Positions 33,401-45,950 of a stretch of 64,000 nucleotides of DNA are shown here, one piece after another. Location of the stretch: contig CM030363.1 of NCBI GenBank assembly GCA_017893485.1, forward strand, positions 172,138,686 to 172,202,685, in the 5' to 3' direction. Positions within the stretch are counted from its first letter, which is position 1, and each line of letters begins with the position of its first letter. This stretch comes from Hemerocallis citrina. Its lineage: Eukaryota; Streptophyta; Magnoliopsida; Asparagales; Asphodelaceae. The position numbers and the translations under genes are program-made. The notes beneath the pieces are model-generated. The model was given only the letters and a program-made list of their open reading frames with translations, did not search any database and had not been told where the DNA came from.

Positions 33401-34100
33401 CCCAGAATTACATCAGCAACTGCTTGAATTGCAAGCACACATCACACGGACCGGTGCGATGTGTGCTCAAGGCCCAGATCAGATGCGCTGGGGACTCGAG
33501 ACCAGAGGAGCTTTCACGGTTAGATCTCTGTATCATCGAATTCACTATCGAGGATGCAGACCCAGCTGGGCACAGGTGTTATGGAAGGCTAAAACCCCCC
33601 TTAAAGTCAGGGTATTCCTCTGGCTAGTGCTCAATAATGCAATCCTCACCAGAGAGAACCTTGCCAAAAGACAACCCAAGATAGCGACCAACTGTGGATT
33701 CTGCAACATGCATGAGGAGAATTTGAATCACCTTTTTATTCACTGCCCAAGGAGTAAGGCAACTATGGTAGAGGTATTACGAGCCTTAGGAACAGGTGAC
33801 TACCCCAGCGAATATGAGGATTTGTGGATTGACCCCAAATTTGCCTCGATTCGCCATGAAATGAAGGATGCGTGGTACATAGCCATTGCGGCAACTACTT
33901 GGGTGTTATGGCTAGACAGAAATAATTTCTATTTTCGTGCTTCATGTAATAGTATTTCTGGTAACCTTACTCATATCATGCATCTTATTTCTTTTTGGGC
34001 TACAGCTGCTGCCACAGGAGCGAGAGGGAGGATTGCCAGAGTCTTCCAGGTGGAGGAATTTGATGATGAGGAGGTAGAGTTTGGGCCGACACTGGACTGA
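30427..34100 (+). pseudogene. LINE A ORF2: endonuclease / reverse transcriptase, frameshifted
   Basis: Starts MNTLFWNVRGLGG at 30427. The APE-type endonuclease shows D-V-V-G-L-Q-E-T-K (about 30515), G-G-D-F-N-I across a poly-G shift at 30836-30847, and S-D-H-T-P-V (31093). RT: KSPGPDGFP (31790), RPISLINCSAKIITKVLA (31975), AQTGFIKGRCILD (32067), KLDFEKAYDSVDW (32170), KKGLRQGDPLSPLLF (32340), catalytic YADD (32494) and YLGLPL (32698). The zf-RVT tail has KAKTPLKVRVFLWLVLNN and C-G-F-C...H-L-F-I-H-C (33585-33750). Lesions: shift after GLGG near 30465, poly-G shift at 30840, TAG for Trp at 31169, shifts near 32390 and 33045, stop after FR at 32519. No RNase H domain is seen. Confidence 0.92.
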
Positions 34101-36139
34101 GGGGTAGGCGCCCTCCATACTCATCGATTCTCGATTAGCCGCAGTCTCCGCTACTTTGTATTTTGTCTCGACCTACTGTACTTTTGGTTGTATGTTGTAT
34201 GGATGATTAGACCCACCCCCAGGGTTTTGTTGGGGGATTATGTTTTATTTCTTGCACTGTACATTTGTATTTCTCCCGGTACACCGGGGTTGTTTTATTA
34301 ATTTCTTATTAATGAAACAGGGTGGCGTTATTCCACCTTTAACCTAAAAAAAAAAACAAACATAACCAAGACTCAATCAACAATTTGTACGGGGTGGGGG
34401 CATAATAATTCAAAGTAGTGCTTGTAAAAGAGTGCTTGTCATCATTTCCTAGACCAACACACAATAGATGGCAATTTCTACAAATTTAAAAGCATTGAAA
34501 CTGAGAATCGAACACTTCCTGTATAGGGGAATCATGCATCACTTTTCTATCCATCATAAAGAACAAACTGTGATTCGATCAGTTTGCTGTAACACCTCGA
34601 ATTTGTAAAATACCGAAAATACCTGTTTTTATATATTTTGGGGTGGAGAAAATTATTTTTGATATATTTTATTTAAATATTGATATTGGTATGGATATCT
34701 GTGGTAAATTGGTACTATTGATATATTGGGAGTTATGAATTGAGTTTTGTGTGAAGGAATATTATTTGCTTTATTTTATAATTTTGGGAGGATTGTTATG
34801 AGATAATTTCATGTATTTTGTATTGTTATTCTTACTAACGCATTAAGTTGGGTCTATTTGAAATATTTTGAAGATTGGGGGCTTATATGTAATTACTCAT
34901 TATTAAATCTATATAATTATTTACCCCTTTTCCAAAAACCACCCCTTCTCCTTTCTTCTCCTTTCTTTCCCTGTTCTGTTTTCTCATCCCGATCGCAAGA
35001 AACCCACAATCGGCCGATAGTTTCCCCCGGCCAAATCCACCTCTTTTCTTCGTCATCTTCAAATTAATTCGGAGGGATAGCTAAGTGGAGGGTGCTCTAG
35101 CTCGTGGCGGATTCCGTTTTTCGAAAGGATTTCGAAAAGGTAAACCCTAGATTTTATTCTTGTATAAAAATTCAGTGTGGTAAATTTATTTTGCGTAAGA
35201 GGATTTTGGTAGGGAGATTAGAAGATGTTAGGGGTAGTAGAGGTGAGAAATTAGCATATTATTAGAGAGTTTGCATGTGGTTAATAAATTAGGGTTTTGG
35301 ATTTGTAAAAGAGAATTATATATGTATGAATTATTTCTTGTACAGTAATGGAAAATATAGTTGAGTTATTAAGATATTTTGGGGGTGAGTGTAGTTATTG
35401 TTTAGGGGATAAAAACCCCATAGGAATTTGTCTATTACGTGCATTGCACGTGTGCATCCCAGGCATTCAATAAAATGCCTGATTGATGTTAGGATTAGTG
35501 TTATTATTTTCTGTGGTTGATTTGGATGATTTGAGCCTTAATTGTGTTGAAATTTGATAAAAGGTGATGTTAGCGATTTCGGATGCGTGGCAGGGTGCTT
35601 CGAGTCTTCGCGGGATGCTATGTGAGTATGATCTTTTATTCTATGTGCATAATGTGCTATGATTAATTTTAAAATATGGTTTGGTGTGTGATGTGTGAAG
35701 TATATTGAATATAGAAAAATTCATAAGTAGGATATGGAGTAAATCATGAGGTGTAAGAAATTAGTATATATATGTATGGGAGTGTGTTGTTGTTTATAGA
35801 TAAATATCGATATGCTTCGGGGTTGTAATGATTAGATTTATGTATGTGAATGTATGGGGATGTGTGATGTGTGATCTCATGACTGATGTGATGAGATGGA
35901 ACGCAGGGTGTATATGATATGCTATTGCGATGCGATAACATGATGATATGAGTCCTATGGTGTATGTGTGATATGCGGGTGATAAATTGGAAATTTTATG
36001 TGATATTGTGATGTGAAATGGATATGATGTGTGTGTGACATGTGGGTGGGAAATGAAAATTTTATATGATATCAGTGAGATTAATGGCTTGTGTATGTTT
36101 ATGAATTTCATGGAGTTTATATGCTTTCTTGTTATGTTA

Positions 36140-36640
36140 TAAAAAGGAGCTACATTTGTATATGGAGATATATATATATATGTCTGGAGAAATGGTATAA
36201 AGGAGATATATTATAAATGAATATATGGAGATATTTTATTAAAGGAGTTATTATATTAAAGGAGTCCTATTATAAAGGAGTTATATTAAAGGAGTTATTA
36301 TATTAAAGGAGTTATATTGTAAATGAGTTATGTTATAAATGAGTTATGTTTATATATGGAGATATATTACAAAGGAGTTATATTGTGAAGGAGTTTATAA
36401 TAAAGGAGATATGTATATGTATATAAAGGAGAATTAAATATTGCAGTGCCGCACAATCTCCCAGGGATTTGGGCTAGACCCTACAGGCCCGGGATACACC
36501 CGAGAACAGGAGTTATACATTGTCCCAAATTATATTTGGAGAACATGAGTTATATATATATATATATTAATATTGCCCCAAATTTTATATTTGGGGATCA
36601 GGAGTTATATATTGTCCCAAATTGTATTTGGGGATCAGGA
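36140..36640 (+). repeat. Short tandem repeats in solo LTR 2
   Basis: Many copies of AAAGGAGTTATATT / GGAGATATAT between 36140 and 36430. Then three copies of a hairpin unit CCCAAATT.TATATTTGGGGA with GAGTTATA (36510-36640). Confidence 0.75.
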
Positions 36641-36959
36641 GTTTCCCTCGCTAGTTCGGCTAGGAGAAAGACGTAGCCTCGGACGTGTAAGACTCTGTGT
36701 GAGCATCGGTCCGCGTGTTATATTTTGTTTTTGACTAGCCTTCTGGCTTTAGTCTTGGTTGGATAAGTGCGCAACCGTACTTTCAATCCAACGCACAAAT
36801 GATAGATGCTTAGGACACCTGGATCTGGGTGATGTGGTGGGTTAGCGGGATTGAAATGTACGGGATGGGAGGCATAGAGATCCCTATGTTGTACGAGGAG
36901 GTCAGTTGTGTGGGCACTGAAAAGGAGAAAATATAAAGGTGTATATGTATATTGAAAGA

Positions 36960-36961
<2 letters not shown>

Positions 36962-37012
<51 letters not shown>
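36962..37012. repeat. (TA)n microsatellite in solo LTR 2
   Basis: About 25 uninterrupted TA units. Confidence 0.95.
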
Positions 37013-37015
<3 letters not shown>

Positions 37016-39002
37016 ATATTGATGATATGATATATCACGGAGACTATTTATATTATGGGAGATGTGAATATACTACGGGAGATATATATATGTATAAATG
37101 AGCATTTGGCTTGAGATGCGATGTGATATTATCCAGACTTTGTGTTTGGGGTGCGGTGAGTATTACCCAAGCTATGGGCTTTGGGGTGTGATATGTGATT
37201 GCCTAAACTATGTTTGGGATATGGAGTATATTGTGAAAAGAATGAAAGTGACGTTAATGGCATTTTGTGCTATAAGTGATATGTTAATGATGTGATGAAA
37301 TGCAAGTAAATTGCCATGTGTATTGAGGTATTATGTTTGTGTATAAGACATGAATTAATATGATATTATGAGAAGAGATGCATATGTTTATGGTGTGATA
37401 CGTGATATAATACAATAAGATGAATACCTGTATTATGAGGTTGGTAGTGAAAATGGTTATTAAAGAAAGTATGCGGTGTTATAAGTTGGTGTGCCTGGAA
37501 TTGTGACTAGGAACTACCCGCCTGCTATTTCGGAGGAAATAGTGGGAACTACCTGCCTAGGCACAATTTTCAGGAAGAATGAGTGAGTTGTTGATATTCT
37601 AGTTGTATTGTGAGTTGGAAATAAAAGTAAAGTAATTCGTAAGGTGAGGGTGAAAGTAAGCTATAGGATGAAATTGGAGTGAAAAGAAAGTAAAGGGTAA
37701 ATTATAATGGAAATAAAAGTTAATATGTTTCGTGAGGTGCTGTAAATTATGGTTGAGTGTGATATCTCGAAATTGGATGAACCTGCTGTTATAGATTGAA
37801 CCAATGTGGCATTAGGAGACTGAATAATGTGATTATAAGTGGAATGAATGTGAAGTAAGGTTATGAGATAAGTAGGAAAGAATATGAGTCATGTGTATAA
37901 TTGAAAATAAATGGTCAATGAAATACGTGGTTGAATAGTATGAAGAAAAGGAGGTAGTGACCTTATGTGACTATTTATGTAAATAAAGAAATGATGAGGT
38001 GATGGAAATTGTGAAAAGATAGAGTATTAGCCTTGGAGAGTTCAAAATGAAAAGTAATGGAGTGTGAATTAATATGTTGCTATGTGATTGAGTGTGAATT
38101 GAAGGAGTTGTATGTGTATATATTTTTATATATACACAGTTACATGTTAATATGATGCATATAGTGAAGTTATGGATTTATACAGATGGATACTGTTTGG
38201 CAGAATACCTTGATATAAATTCGTATGTATGGCGTTTTCTGAGCAAATTTAAGGTTGAATCTCTTATATTGATATTCGTAAGTTTAAGTTATTTTCTTTT
38301 TACAATTTCATTGATTTATGAGTTTAGTAAATTATACTCACACCAGAAATGGCTAACCCCTTAGTGTTTGGGGGGGTTAGGGGAGTCCGAGGACTACCCT
38401 AGATCCCATACTGTTACAGGTTCTCATCAGTGCAGAGGTGAGGCGCAGATTGTAGGGTGAAGTTTTATTTTAAAATTTTTGTACTAATTAGTTATGATGA
38501 ATAGTTGAATTTATGATTTAAATTGTAATCTGAATGTATATGCGTGTATATGATGATGATGAGTATAGTGTGGGGTGGTATGGTATGTTTGTGACCCGTA
38601 CCCATCTCGTTGTGGAGTACCGGGCTCGGTGGTAGGTTTTACAAAGATTTTTCTAAATTTTTACCTCGTTTTTCAAAGAAATTTATAGTTTTTATTTGAT
38701 ATTTGATAATCCGTTATGAATTTGGCCCCCAGAGTACTATATTATATTGCCTGTGTGTTTCTGCTCATTTTGGCCTGGGGAGCCCGTGAAATTATTGCAT
38801 GTATTGTGAGCCACGGGATTTTGAGCAGAATTCCGTGAGCTATTTGTGTTTCAGGGCAAAATTTACAGGGGAGATTTTGCCCAAATTTTTATTGATATAT
38901 AATTATTTTAGTATATGTTTAAAGTGACGGAGAAATTGAAAGAATTGAATTTAGAGGTTTAGTTTCCAAAAAAAAAATAAATTTTGGGGGCGTTACACTT
39001 GC

Positions 39003-39903
39003 CTGCAAACATCAATTTATAACGATAATTTAAAGAAATGTAATATGAGGTGTTATACAACAATAATTAAACCCTCTACAAATTCAACCACAGTATTTTA
39101 CAAATATATTCTTTCTACTAATTCTAATTTTGGGGAAATAAAAAACAAACAAACATGAACAATTGTAAAGGAAAAAAGAGGATTTTGAGGTTACCATATA
39201 CAAAGATCACAGCTTTCTTTGGAGATCGACTAATCGATGGAATAACAAAGAGGGGCAAGCTGATAGGGTTTCGATTTAGGGGATCGATGATAGAAAACGC
39301 TACTAGGGTTTCCAATTAGGGGATTCTAGTGTGTTGAGAGAGAGAGGTGGAGTACCGATTAACAGGGAAGAGAGTCGAGGGGGGCTAGGGTTCCGATTCT
39401 TCAGCAAATCGAATTGAAGAGCTTCAATTTGGGGGCTAAGGTTCCAATTCGGAAAGTGGAGATACGGAACAAGAAGCTCACAATATGGGTTTGCAGCTCA
39501 CGAGCTTCGATTTGGGAGCTAGGGTTCCGATTCGGGAGCTAGGGTTCCGATTCGGGAAGTGGAGATAGGGAACAAGAAGCTTACTATATGGGTTCGCAGC
39601 TCACGAGCTTCAATTTGGGGGCTAGGGTTCCGATTCGGGAAGAGAGATTCGATTTCAATTCGAAGAGAGATAGAAGGGAAGAAAGGAAAGATCAGTTCGA
39701 AGAGAGATAGAACGGGATCAGAACAAAGAACAAAGCTGAGAAGAGTTGAGATATGTTGAGTATGGGAAATGATGATTTGCCCCTCAACATATCTCAGCTC
39801 AAGCATTGAATGGGCGGATCAGATCTCAGCCCTCGGATCGCGATCGAACAGCTAAAAACTTCAGCTCACGATAAGAATCTCAGCTCACCATCTCATAATA
39901 GAC
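39003..39903 (-). repeat. MULE A right arm
   Basis: Read on the minus strand from 39903, this matches the left arm (terminus, CTCAGCTTTGTTCTTTGTTC, AAACCCTAGC-type blocks, GTAACCTCAAAATCC). From about 39110 it then jumps to the sequence matching 22985 onward, without any transposase core. A local duplication (GCTAGGGTTCCGATTCGGGA) occurs at about 39518 and 39538. Confidence 0.8.
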
Positions 39904-39915
39904 TTTCTCACACAC

Positions 39916-40064
<149 letters not shown>

Positions 40065-40678
40065 TTTACTAGATTTGCCCGTGGGCACGTGCCTACGGCA
40101 CGTCTTCGGAACGATACAAAACACGAAAAGCCCTGTAAACAATAAAACAACAATTATGTAGCTCAAGTTTGAATAGTATGACAATAATTGGTTGTAAATA
40201 AAAGTCCATGTTTCCATTAGTATTTGTTGAAAAATAATTATAAATGGGGTTGTAAAATCTAACTTCTTAAATAAAAAAAAATCTAACTTCTTAGAACTTT
40301 AAGTGTGGAAAATGATGAAATTTAACTGTTGAAGAGATATTTGTTATTTTCAATATAACATGTGCAATAAAAAAAACATAAAAATTCTGAAAATTTACAA
40401 ACCTGAAATCTTAAAATCTAAATTTCTAAATAAATAAAGAAAGAATGGGAGACAGAGATAGGGAGAGAGAAAAAGAGAGAAATATGAAAAAGTAAAGAGA
40501 GAGAAAAGAGAGATAGTAATAAAGTAATGGATTTTTTCAGTTTTGGGGGAAAATATTTGGTTTTGGGGTTTGAAATTTTGGGGGGAAAATGTGTTTTGTG
40601 AGTTTAGATCTAGGCCTTTGATTTTGGGGGGATTGAAGGTGAGCCACTTGATAGCTTTCTTTGTGTTTTATTATATAG
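40065..40678 (+). repeat. Microsatellite-flanked interspersed repeat, copy 2 (about 614 bp)
   Basis: Homologous over its whole length to 2817-3411, same orientation. It starts ACTAGATTTGCCCGTGGGCA and ends TTGTGTTTTATTATATAG. No ORF. Confidence 0.75.
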
Positions 40679-40715
40679 ATATCAATAAATATAAATAAAT
40701 AAATATATAAATCTC

Positions 40716-40799
<84 letters not shown>
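40679..40799. repeat. (CT)n-(TA)n microsatellite arm
   Basis: ATATCAATAAATATAAATA, then (CT)n at 40713-40754, then (TA)n to 40799: the reverse complement order of 39917-40064. Confidence 0.95.
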
Positions 40800-40801
<2 letters not shown>

Positions 40802-40939
40802 TGAGAGCCCTTTACAAACTCAACATCAAACCGTTGAATCAATTTAATCATGATACAACAACTCAAATCTAGCCCGCCCAAACTACTACTCTTAACTTAA
40901 ACCCAGGGGTATTTTGGGGTTTTCACCCCAAATAACCAT

Positions 40940-41077
40940 TCACCTTCTTCCCTCTTTCTCACACTCTCTCTCACTACTCTTTCTATCTCTCCCGACCAAA
41001 ACTCAACACCCCAAACAAAGAAAACCTCAACCCCTCCTCCTCCTCCTCCTCCCACCAGACAGCTCCTTCCCTCTTTC
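40940..41077 (+). repeat. About 130-bp tandem duplication, unit 1 (unit 2 at 45967-46080)
   Basis: CTCTCCCGACCAAAACTCAA, CACCCCAAACAAAG and CAACCCCTCCTCCTCC occur here and again after the CACTA element at 45995-46070. The CACTA element entered at the start of unit 2 (CCCTCTTTC). This sequence resembles a 5' untranslated leader. Confidence 0.7.
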
Positions 41078-41089
41078 CACTGCAACACA

Positions 41090-41345
41090 TGTGCGATTTA
41101 CCGACGTATATTCCCCGGCGTTTTACCATTTGCGCCGGGGTAGGGAGTGACCAGGAATGGGGCGCCAGATTGGATGGTTATACACTGGCGGCCTATATAA
41201 AACGCCGGGGATTCATGATATTCACCGGCATTTTATTTTGAAACGCCGGTGAATGGTATTATTCACCGGCATTTTAATAACACACGCCGGGGAATATATA
41301 GATACATTCGCCGGCGTTTGTAATTTCAAACGCCGGTGAATTAGC
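41090..41345. repeat. CACTA left subterminal repeats
   Basis: At least eight CCGGCG or CGCCGG motifs arranged as inverted pairs separated by 8-20 bases, with ATTCACCGGCATTTTA and AACGCCGGTGAATGG as the commonest forms. Confidence 0.85.
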
Positions 41346-41626
41346 TGAGATAAATCCCCGCGAACCCTAACATTTCGCTCGCTAATTTTCCAAACCTAAT
41401 TTCGCCGCCTTCGTTTTCCCTCCTCCCTCTCTCTATTTCTCACGCTTCGCCTCCGTCCCTTTGTCATCTTCGACAGCCCAATTCGATTTCCCTCCTCCCT
41501 CTCTCTATTTCGCGGTGAATTTGCGATCGAAAACCACCGCTCGTCGCCCCGCTCTCTCTATCTCCTACGCCACCACTCGTCGCCCCCCTCTCTCTCTTCG
41601 GTAATTTCTCTTGATTTCTCTCCTTT

Positions 41627-44583
41627 TCACTGTCAAAGATGCTGAATTCATGCATCTGATTGGCATCTTAGCATGATTTTTTTACCAAAATGGGTTAACT
41701 GTCAACTAAGGATGCTGGCTGTATACCAAAATCCTCCAAATCTGTATAAGAATTGGGCTGAACAAACCTTGTGAAGGTTTATTTTGGAGCCACGAACATC
41801 ATGATTTAGTTGGGATGAAAAATTAATAGAGAAACATATATGCTTAGATACTGAAAATTTTCATTTTGCTTTTACTGTTAAAGAAACTGATCGTATGCAT
41901 CTGATTGTCATCGTAGCATGATTTTTTTACCAAAATGGGTTCACTGTCAACTAAGGATACTGGCTGTATACCAACATCCTCCAAATCTGTACAAGAATTG
42001 GGCGGAACAAACCTTGTGCAGGTTTATTTTGGAGCCACAAACATCAATGATTTAGTTGGGATGAAGAATTAATAGAGAAACATATATGCTTAGATACTGG
42101 AAATTTTTATTTTCTTTTACTGTTAAAGAAACTGAATTCATGCATCTGATTGCCATCTTAGCATGATTTTTATACCAAAATGGCTTGACTGTCATCTAAG
42201 TATGCTAGCTGTATACTAAAATCCTCCAAATCTGTACAAGAATTGGGCGGAATAAACCTTGTGCAGGTTTCTTTTGGAGCCACAAACATCATGATTTAGT
42301 TGGGATGAAGAATTAATAGAGAAACATATATGCTTAGATACTGGAAATTTACATTTTCTTTTACTGTTAAAGAAGCTTAATTCATGCATCTGATTGCCAT
42401 CTTAGCATGATTTTTTTACCAAAATGGGTTCACTGTCAACTAAGGATGCTGTATGTATACCAAAATCCTCCAAATCTGTACAAGATTTAGGCGGAACAAA
42501 CCTTGTGCAGGTTGATTTGGGAGCCACAAACATCAATGGTTTAGTTGGGATGAAGAATTAATAGACAAACATATATGCTTAGATACTGGAAATTTTCATT
42601 TCCTTTTACTGTTAAAGAAACTGATCGCATGCATCTGATTGTCATCTTAGCATGTTTTTTTGACCAAAATGGGTTCACTGTCAACTAAGGATGCTGTATG
42701 TATACCAAAATCCTCCAAAACTGTACAAGAATTGGACTGAACAAACCTTGTGCTGGTTTCTTTTGGAGCCACAAACATCATGTTTAGTTGGGATGAAGAA
42801 TTAATGGAGAAACATTTATGCTTAGATACTGGAAATTTTCATTTCCTTTTACTGTCAAAGATGCTGAATTCATGCATCTGATTGTCATCTTAGCATGATT
42901 TTTTTACCAAAATAGGTTAACTGTCAACTAAGGATGCTGGCTGTATACCAAAATCCTCCAAATCTGTACAAGAATTGGGCTGAACGAATCTTGTGCAGAT
43001 TTATTTTAGAGCCACAAACATCATGATTTAGTTGGGATGAAGAATTAATAGAGAAACATATATGCTTAGATACTGGAAATTTTCATTTTCTTTTACTGTT
43101 AAAAAAGCTGAGTTCATGCATCTGATTGCCTTCTTAGGTTGATTTTTTAACCAAAATGGGTTAACTGTCAACCAAGGATGCTGTATGTATACCAAAATCC
43201 TCCAAATCTATACAAGAATTGGGCTGAACAAATCTTGTGCAGGTTTATTTTGGAGCCACAAACGTCATGATTTAGTTGGGATGAAGAATTAATAGAGAAA
43301 CATATATTCTTAGATACTGGAAATTTTCATTTTGCTTTTACTGTTAAAGAAGCCGAGTTCATGCATCTGATTGTCATCTTAGCATGTTTTTTTTACCAAA
43401 ATGGGTTCACTGTAAGGATGCTGGCTGTATACCAAAATTCTCCAAATCTGTACGAGAATTGGGCTGAACAAACCTTGTGCAGGTTTATTTTGGAGCCACA
43501 AACATCATGATTTAGTTGGGATGAAGAATTAATAGAGAAACATATATGCTTAGATACTGGAAATTTTCATTTTCTTTTACTGTTAAAGAAGCTGAGTTCA
43601 TCCATCTGATTGTCATCTTAGCATGATTTTTTTACCAAAATTGGTTAACTGTCAACTAATGATGCTGGCTGTATACCAAAATCCTCCAAATCTGTACAAG
43701 AATTGGGCTGAACAAATCTTGTGCAGGTTTCTTTTGGAGCCACAAACATCATGGTTTAGTTGGGATGAAGAATTAATGGAGAAACATATATGCTTAGATA
43801 CTGAAAATTTTCATTTCCTTTTACTGTCAAAGATGCTGAATTCATGCATCTGATTGTCATCTTAGCATGATTTTTTTACCAAAATGGGTTAACTGTCAAC
43901 TAAGGATGCTGGCTGTATACCAAAATCCTCCAAATCTGTACAAGAATTGGGCTGAACAAACCTTGTGCAGGTTTATTTTGGAGCCACAAACATCATGGTT
44001 TAGTTGGGATGAAGAATTAATGGAGAAACATATATGCTTAGATACTGGAAATTTTCATTTCCTTTTACTGTCAAAGATGCTGAATTCATGCATCTGAATG
44101 TCATCTTAGCATGATTTTTTTACCAAAATGGGTTAACTGTCAACTATGGATGCTGGCTGTATACCAAAATCCTCCAAATCTGTACAAGAATTGGGCTGAA
44201 CAAACCTTGTGCAGGTTTATTTTGGAGCCACAAAATCATGATTTAGTTGGGATGAAGAATTAATAGAGAAACATATATGCTTAGATACTGGAAATTTTCA
44301 TTTTCTTTTACTGTTAAAGAAACTGAATTCATGCATCTGATTGCCATCTTAGCATGATTTTTTACCAAAATAGCTTGACTGTCATCTAAGTATGCTAGCT
44401 GTATACCAAAATCCTCCGAATCTGTACAAGAATTGGACGGAACAAACCTTGTGCAGGTTTATTTTGGAGCCACAAACATCATGATTTAGTTAGGATGAAG
44501 AATTAATAGAGAAACATATATGCTTAGATACTGGAAATTTTCATTTTCTTTTACTGTTAAAGAAGCTGAATTCATGCATCTGA
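41627..44583 (+). repeat. Tandem array of twelve units of about 244 bp inside the CACTA element
   Basis: The anchor GCATCTGATTG starts at 41652, 41897, 42142, 42386, 42631, 42874, 43118, 43363, 43602 (as CCATCTGATTG), 43846, 44090, 44333 and 44576 (last incomplete). Spacing is 243-245 bp, with one of 239 bp caused by a small deletion. Units differ by a few per cent. Two adjacent 76-codon ORFs (43623 and 43867) are just the repeat read once per unit; the period is not a multiple of three in most units, so the array is not a coding repeat. Confidence 0.95.
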
Positions 44584-45410
44584 AGATTTAAGATCCAGGA
44601 TGGCAAATTTTTATTGGGCTGTGATTGGATTGTTTAGTGGCTGTCGTCTATGTTCTTAATTGGGTTGTGAATAGAAAGAGAGGGCTCGAGTGGAGATCTG
44701 GAAAACCATATAGAGACATCTCGTTTATAATAATTTATTATTATTATTGTTATTGTCGCTCTTGCTGTTGTTGCTGATGTCTCTTTATGTGCGTGTGCTG
44801 AAGGGAAATAAGGGATGAGAGAGAGATGAGGAAAATGCTGCTATGTTAGCCTGGTGTATCCTCATTCTTTACCATTCTCTGTTTCCATTTCTGGCTTCTA
44901 TATTTGGTTTCCTTCCACGATGACAGTTTCTTAAAACTACACTTTATATGAGCCCCTTCTTATTTTTCTTATTTTTCTTATATTTGGTTTCCTGTTGAAC
45001 TAAATTATTGTTTTTTTTTCATGGAGCGGTCACCCAATTGAAGAAAATTCTGATGATCAGCACTGAAGCTACTCGAGGGGTATGGATCTGTGATTGGCCT
45101 ACTCTAGTTGTTGTTGTTATGTTGTCCTTGTTGTTGTTATGTTCTGGATTGTTGTTTTAAGTAATTGTCGAGATATTTGGGATGTTAATTACTGTATTTG
45201 TTAATTATGACATTGTGTTAATTATGCGGTGAATTTGGACGATTAATGGACTATGTGTGAAACTTTATTATCTTAATTAATTCTTGTGTTTGGTTGTGAT
45301 TTACGCATTAATATGCATGAAATTGGTTGAATCAGTTGTGAATTAGTTTACAGGTTTTTAAAATGAAATTGTGAATTGAAATCGAATGAAAAATTGGAGT
45401 AGGAAAAACC
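44584..45410. other. CACTA interior, right of the array
   Basis: AT-rich sequence with GTTGTTGTTATG runs (45105-45140) and no ORF above background. No similarity to known transposase domains was seen. Confidence 0.4.
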
Positions 45411-45950
45411 AACGGGCATACACCGGCGTTTCATAGAACGCCGGTGTATCTTATTGTTTAGTTGAAAATTTCGTTAGGGGGGCATTTCCACGCACGCCGG
45501 TGTACCCATATATCTATAGCGGCGCGTCATTAAACGCCGGTGAATATCTATATACCGGCATTTTATAACATGCTGGTGATTGTAATTAGGGAAATAAGGG
45601 CGCACAGATACAAGCATACACCGGCGTTCATTGACCGCCGGTAAATATTGGACATACACAGGCGTTTATACAAATGCTGGTGAAAGATATATACCGGCGG
45701 TATGTGACCGCCGGTGAATGTATATTGGGGGAAAGAATGGCACTCGGAAATTCACATATACCGGCGTTTGTCTGGCCACCGGTGTATTTTCAAGATATAC
45801 CGGCGTCCAGAAGAAACGCCGGTGAATGCACCTATCTTTCCGCGATGCTCGATTCGGCAGCATTTGTACCGGCGTTTTTAGAAACGCCGGTGAAACATTC
45901 ATCGGCGTAAAATAACGCCGGTGTATGGCTAAAAAAGCGCCGGCGAATAA
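45411..45950. repeat. CACTA right subterminal repeats
   Basis: More than fifteen CCGGCG / CGCCGG motifs, mostly paired as ATACACCGGCGTTT...ACGCCGGTG with short loops. The short ORFs on both strands here (45666-46064 minus, 45674-45910 plus) are produced by this repetition. Confidence 0.9.

Larger units (their letters stand above)
26950..34358 (+). mobile_element. Full-length L1-type LINE (LINE A)
   Basis: Flanked by a perfect 17-bp target duplication AACATAACCAAGACTCA (26933-26949 and 34359-34375), with a poly-A tail at 34346-34358. The length of 7.4 kb, ORF1 with zinc knuckles and ORF2 with endonuclease, RT and zf-RVT are typical of plant L1 elements. Both ORFs are broken by stops and single-base shifts, so the copy is dead although structurally complete. 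The 3' UTR (34101-34345) lacks genes and contains a TTTTATTAATTTCTTATTAA stretch before the tail. Confidence 0.95.
34588..38997 (+). mobile_element. Solo LTR 2 of a gypsy-type element (4.4 kb)
   Basis: Begins TGTAACACCTCG at 34588 and ends GGGGCGTTACA at 38997. TTTGC (34583-34587) and CTTGC (38998-39002) are a target duplication with one change, and the two flanks join to restore the MULE A right-arm sequence. No primer site follows. It contains the ATTACGTGCATTGCACGTG motif at 35431-35449, a leader-like pyrimidine-rich stretch at 34920-35060 followed by GTAAACCC (splice-like), tandem repeats at 36140-36640, and the ACTCACACC...ATGGCTAACCCC block at 38336 shared with solo LTR 1. No coding domain. 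Confidence 0.85.
3492..39903 (+). mobile_element. MULE A: Mutator-like element with FAR1-type transposase, split by four insertions
   Basis: The left terminus starts GTCTATTATGAGATGG at 3492, and the same sequence in inverted orientation ends at 39903. The inverted arms match for several hundred bases after nested insertions are removed: 3492-3750, 15869-16083 and 19790-about 19985 pair with 39903 down to about 39150. Removing the copia element, two solo LTRs and one LINE, each with one copy of its target duplication, leaves about 8.75 kb, a normal size for an autonomous MULE. The transposase pseudogene lies in the left half, plus strand. A 9-bp target duplication could not be identified because both ends abut microsatellites. 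A terminus-like block at 26640-26779 raises the alternative that two related MULEs are fused here. Confidence 0.7.

Noticed and set aside
34858..35160. Possible host gene 5' UTR with splice donor
   Set aside because: It lies within solo LTR 2, bounded by target duplications, and no coding exon follows; it is the LTR leader.
43623..44097. Two adjacent, nearly identical 76-codon ORFs
   Set aside because: They are successive units of the 244-bp array; other units lack the ORF and the period breaks frame, so they are not genes.
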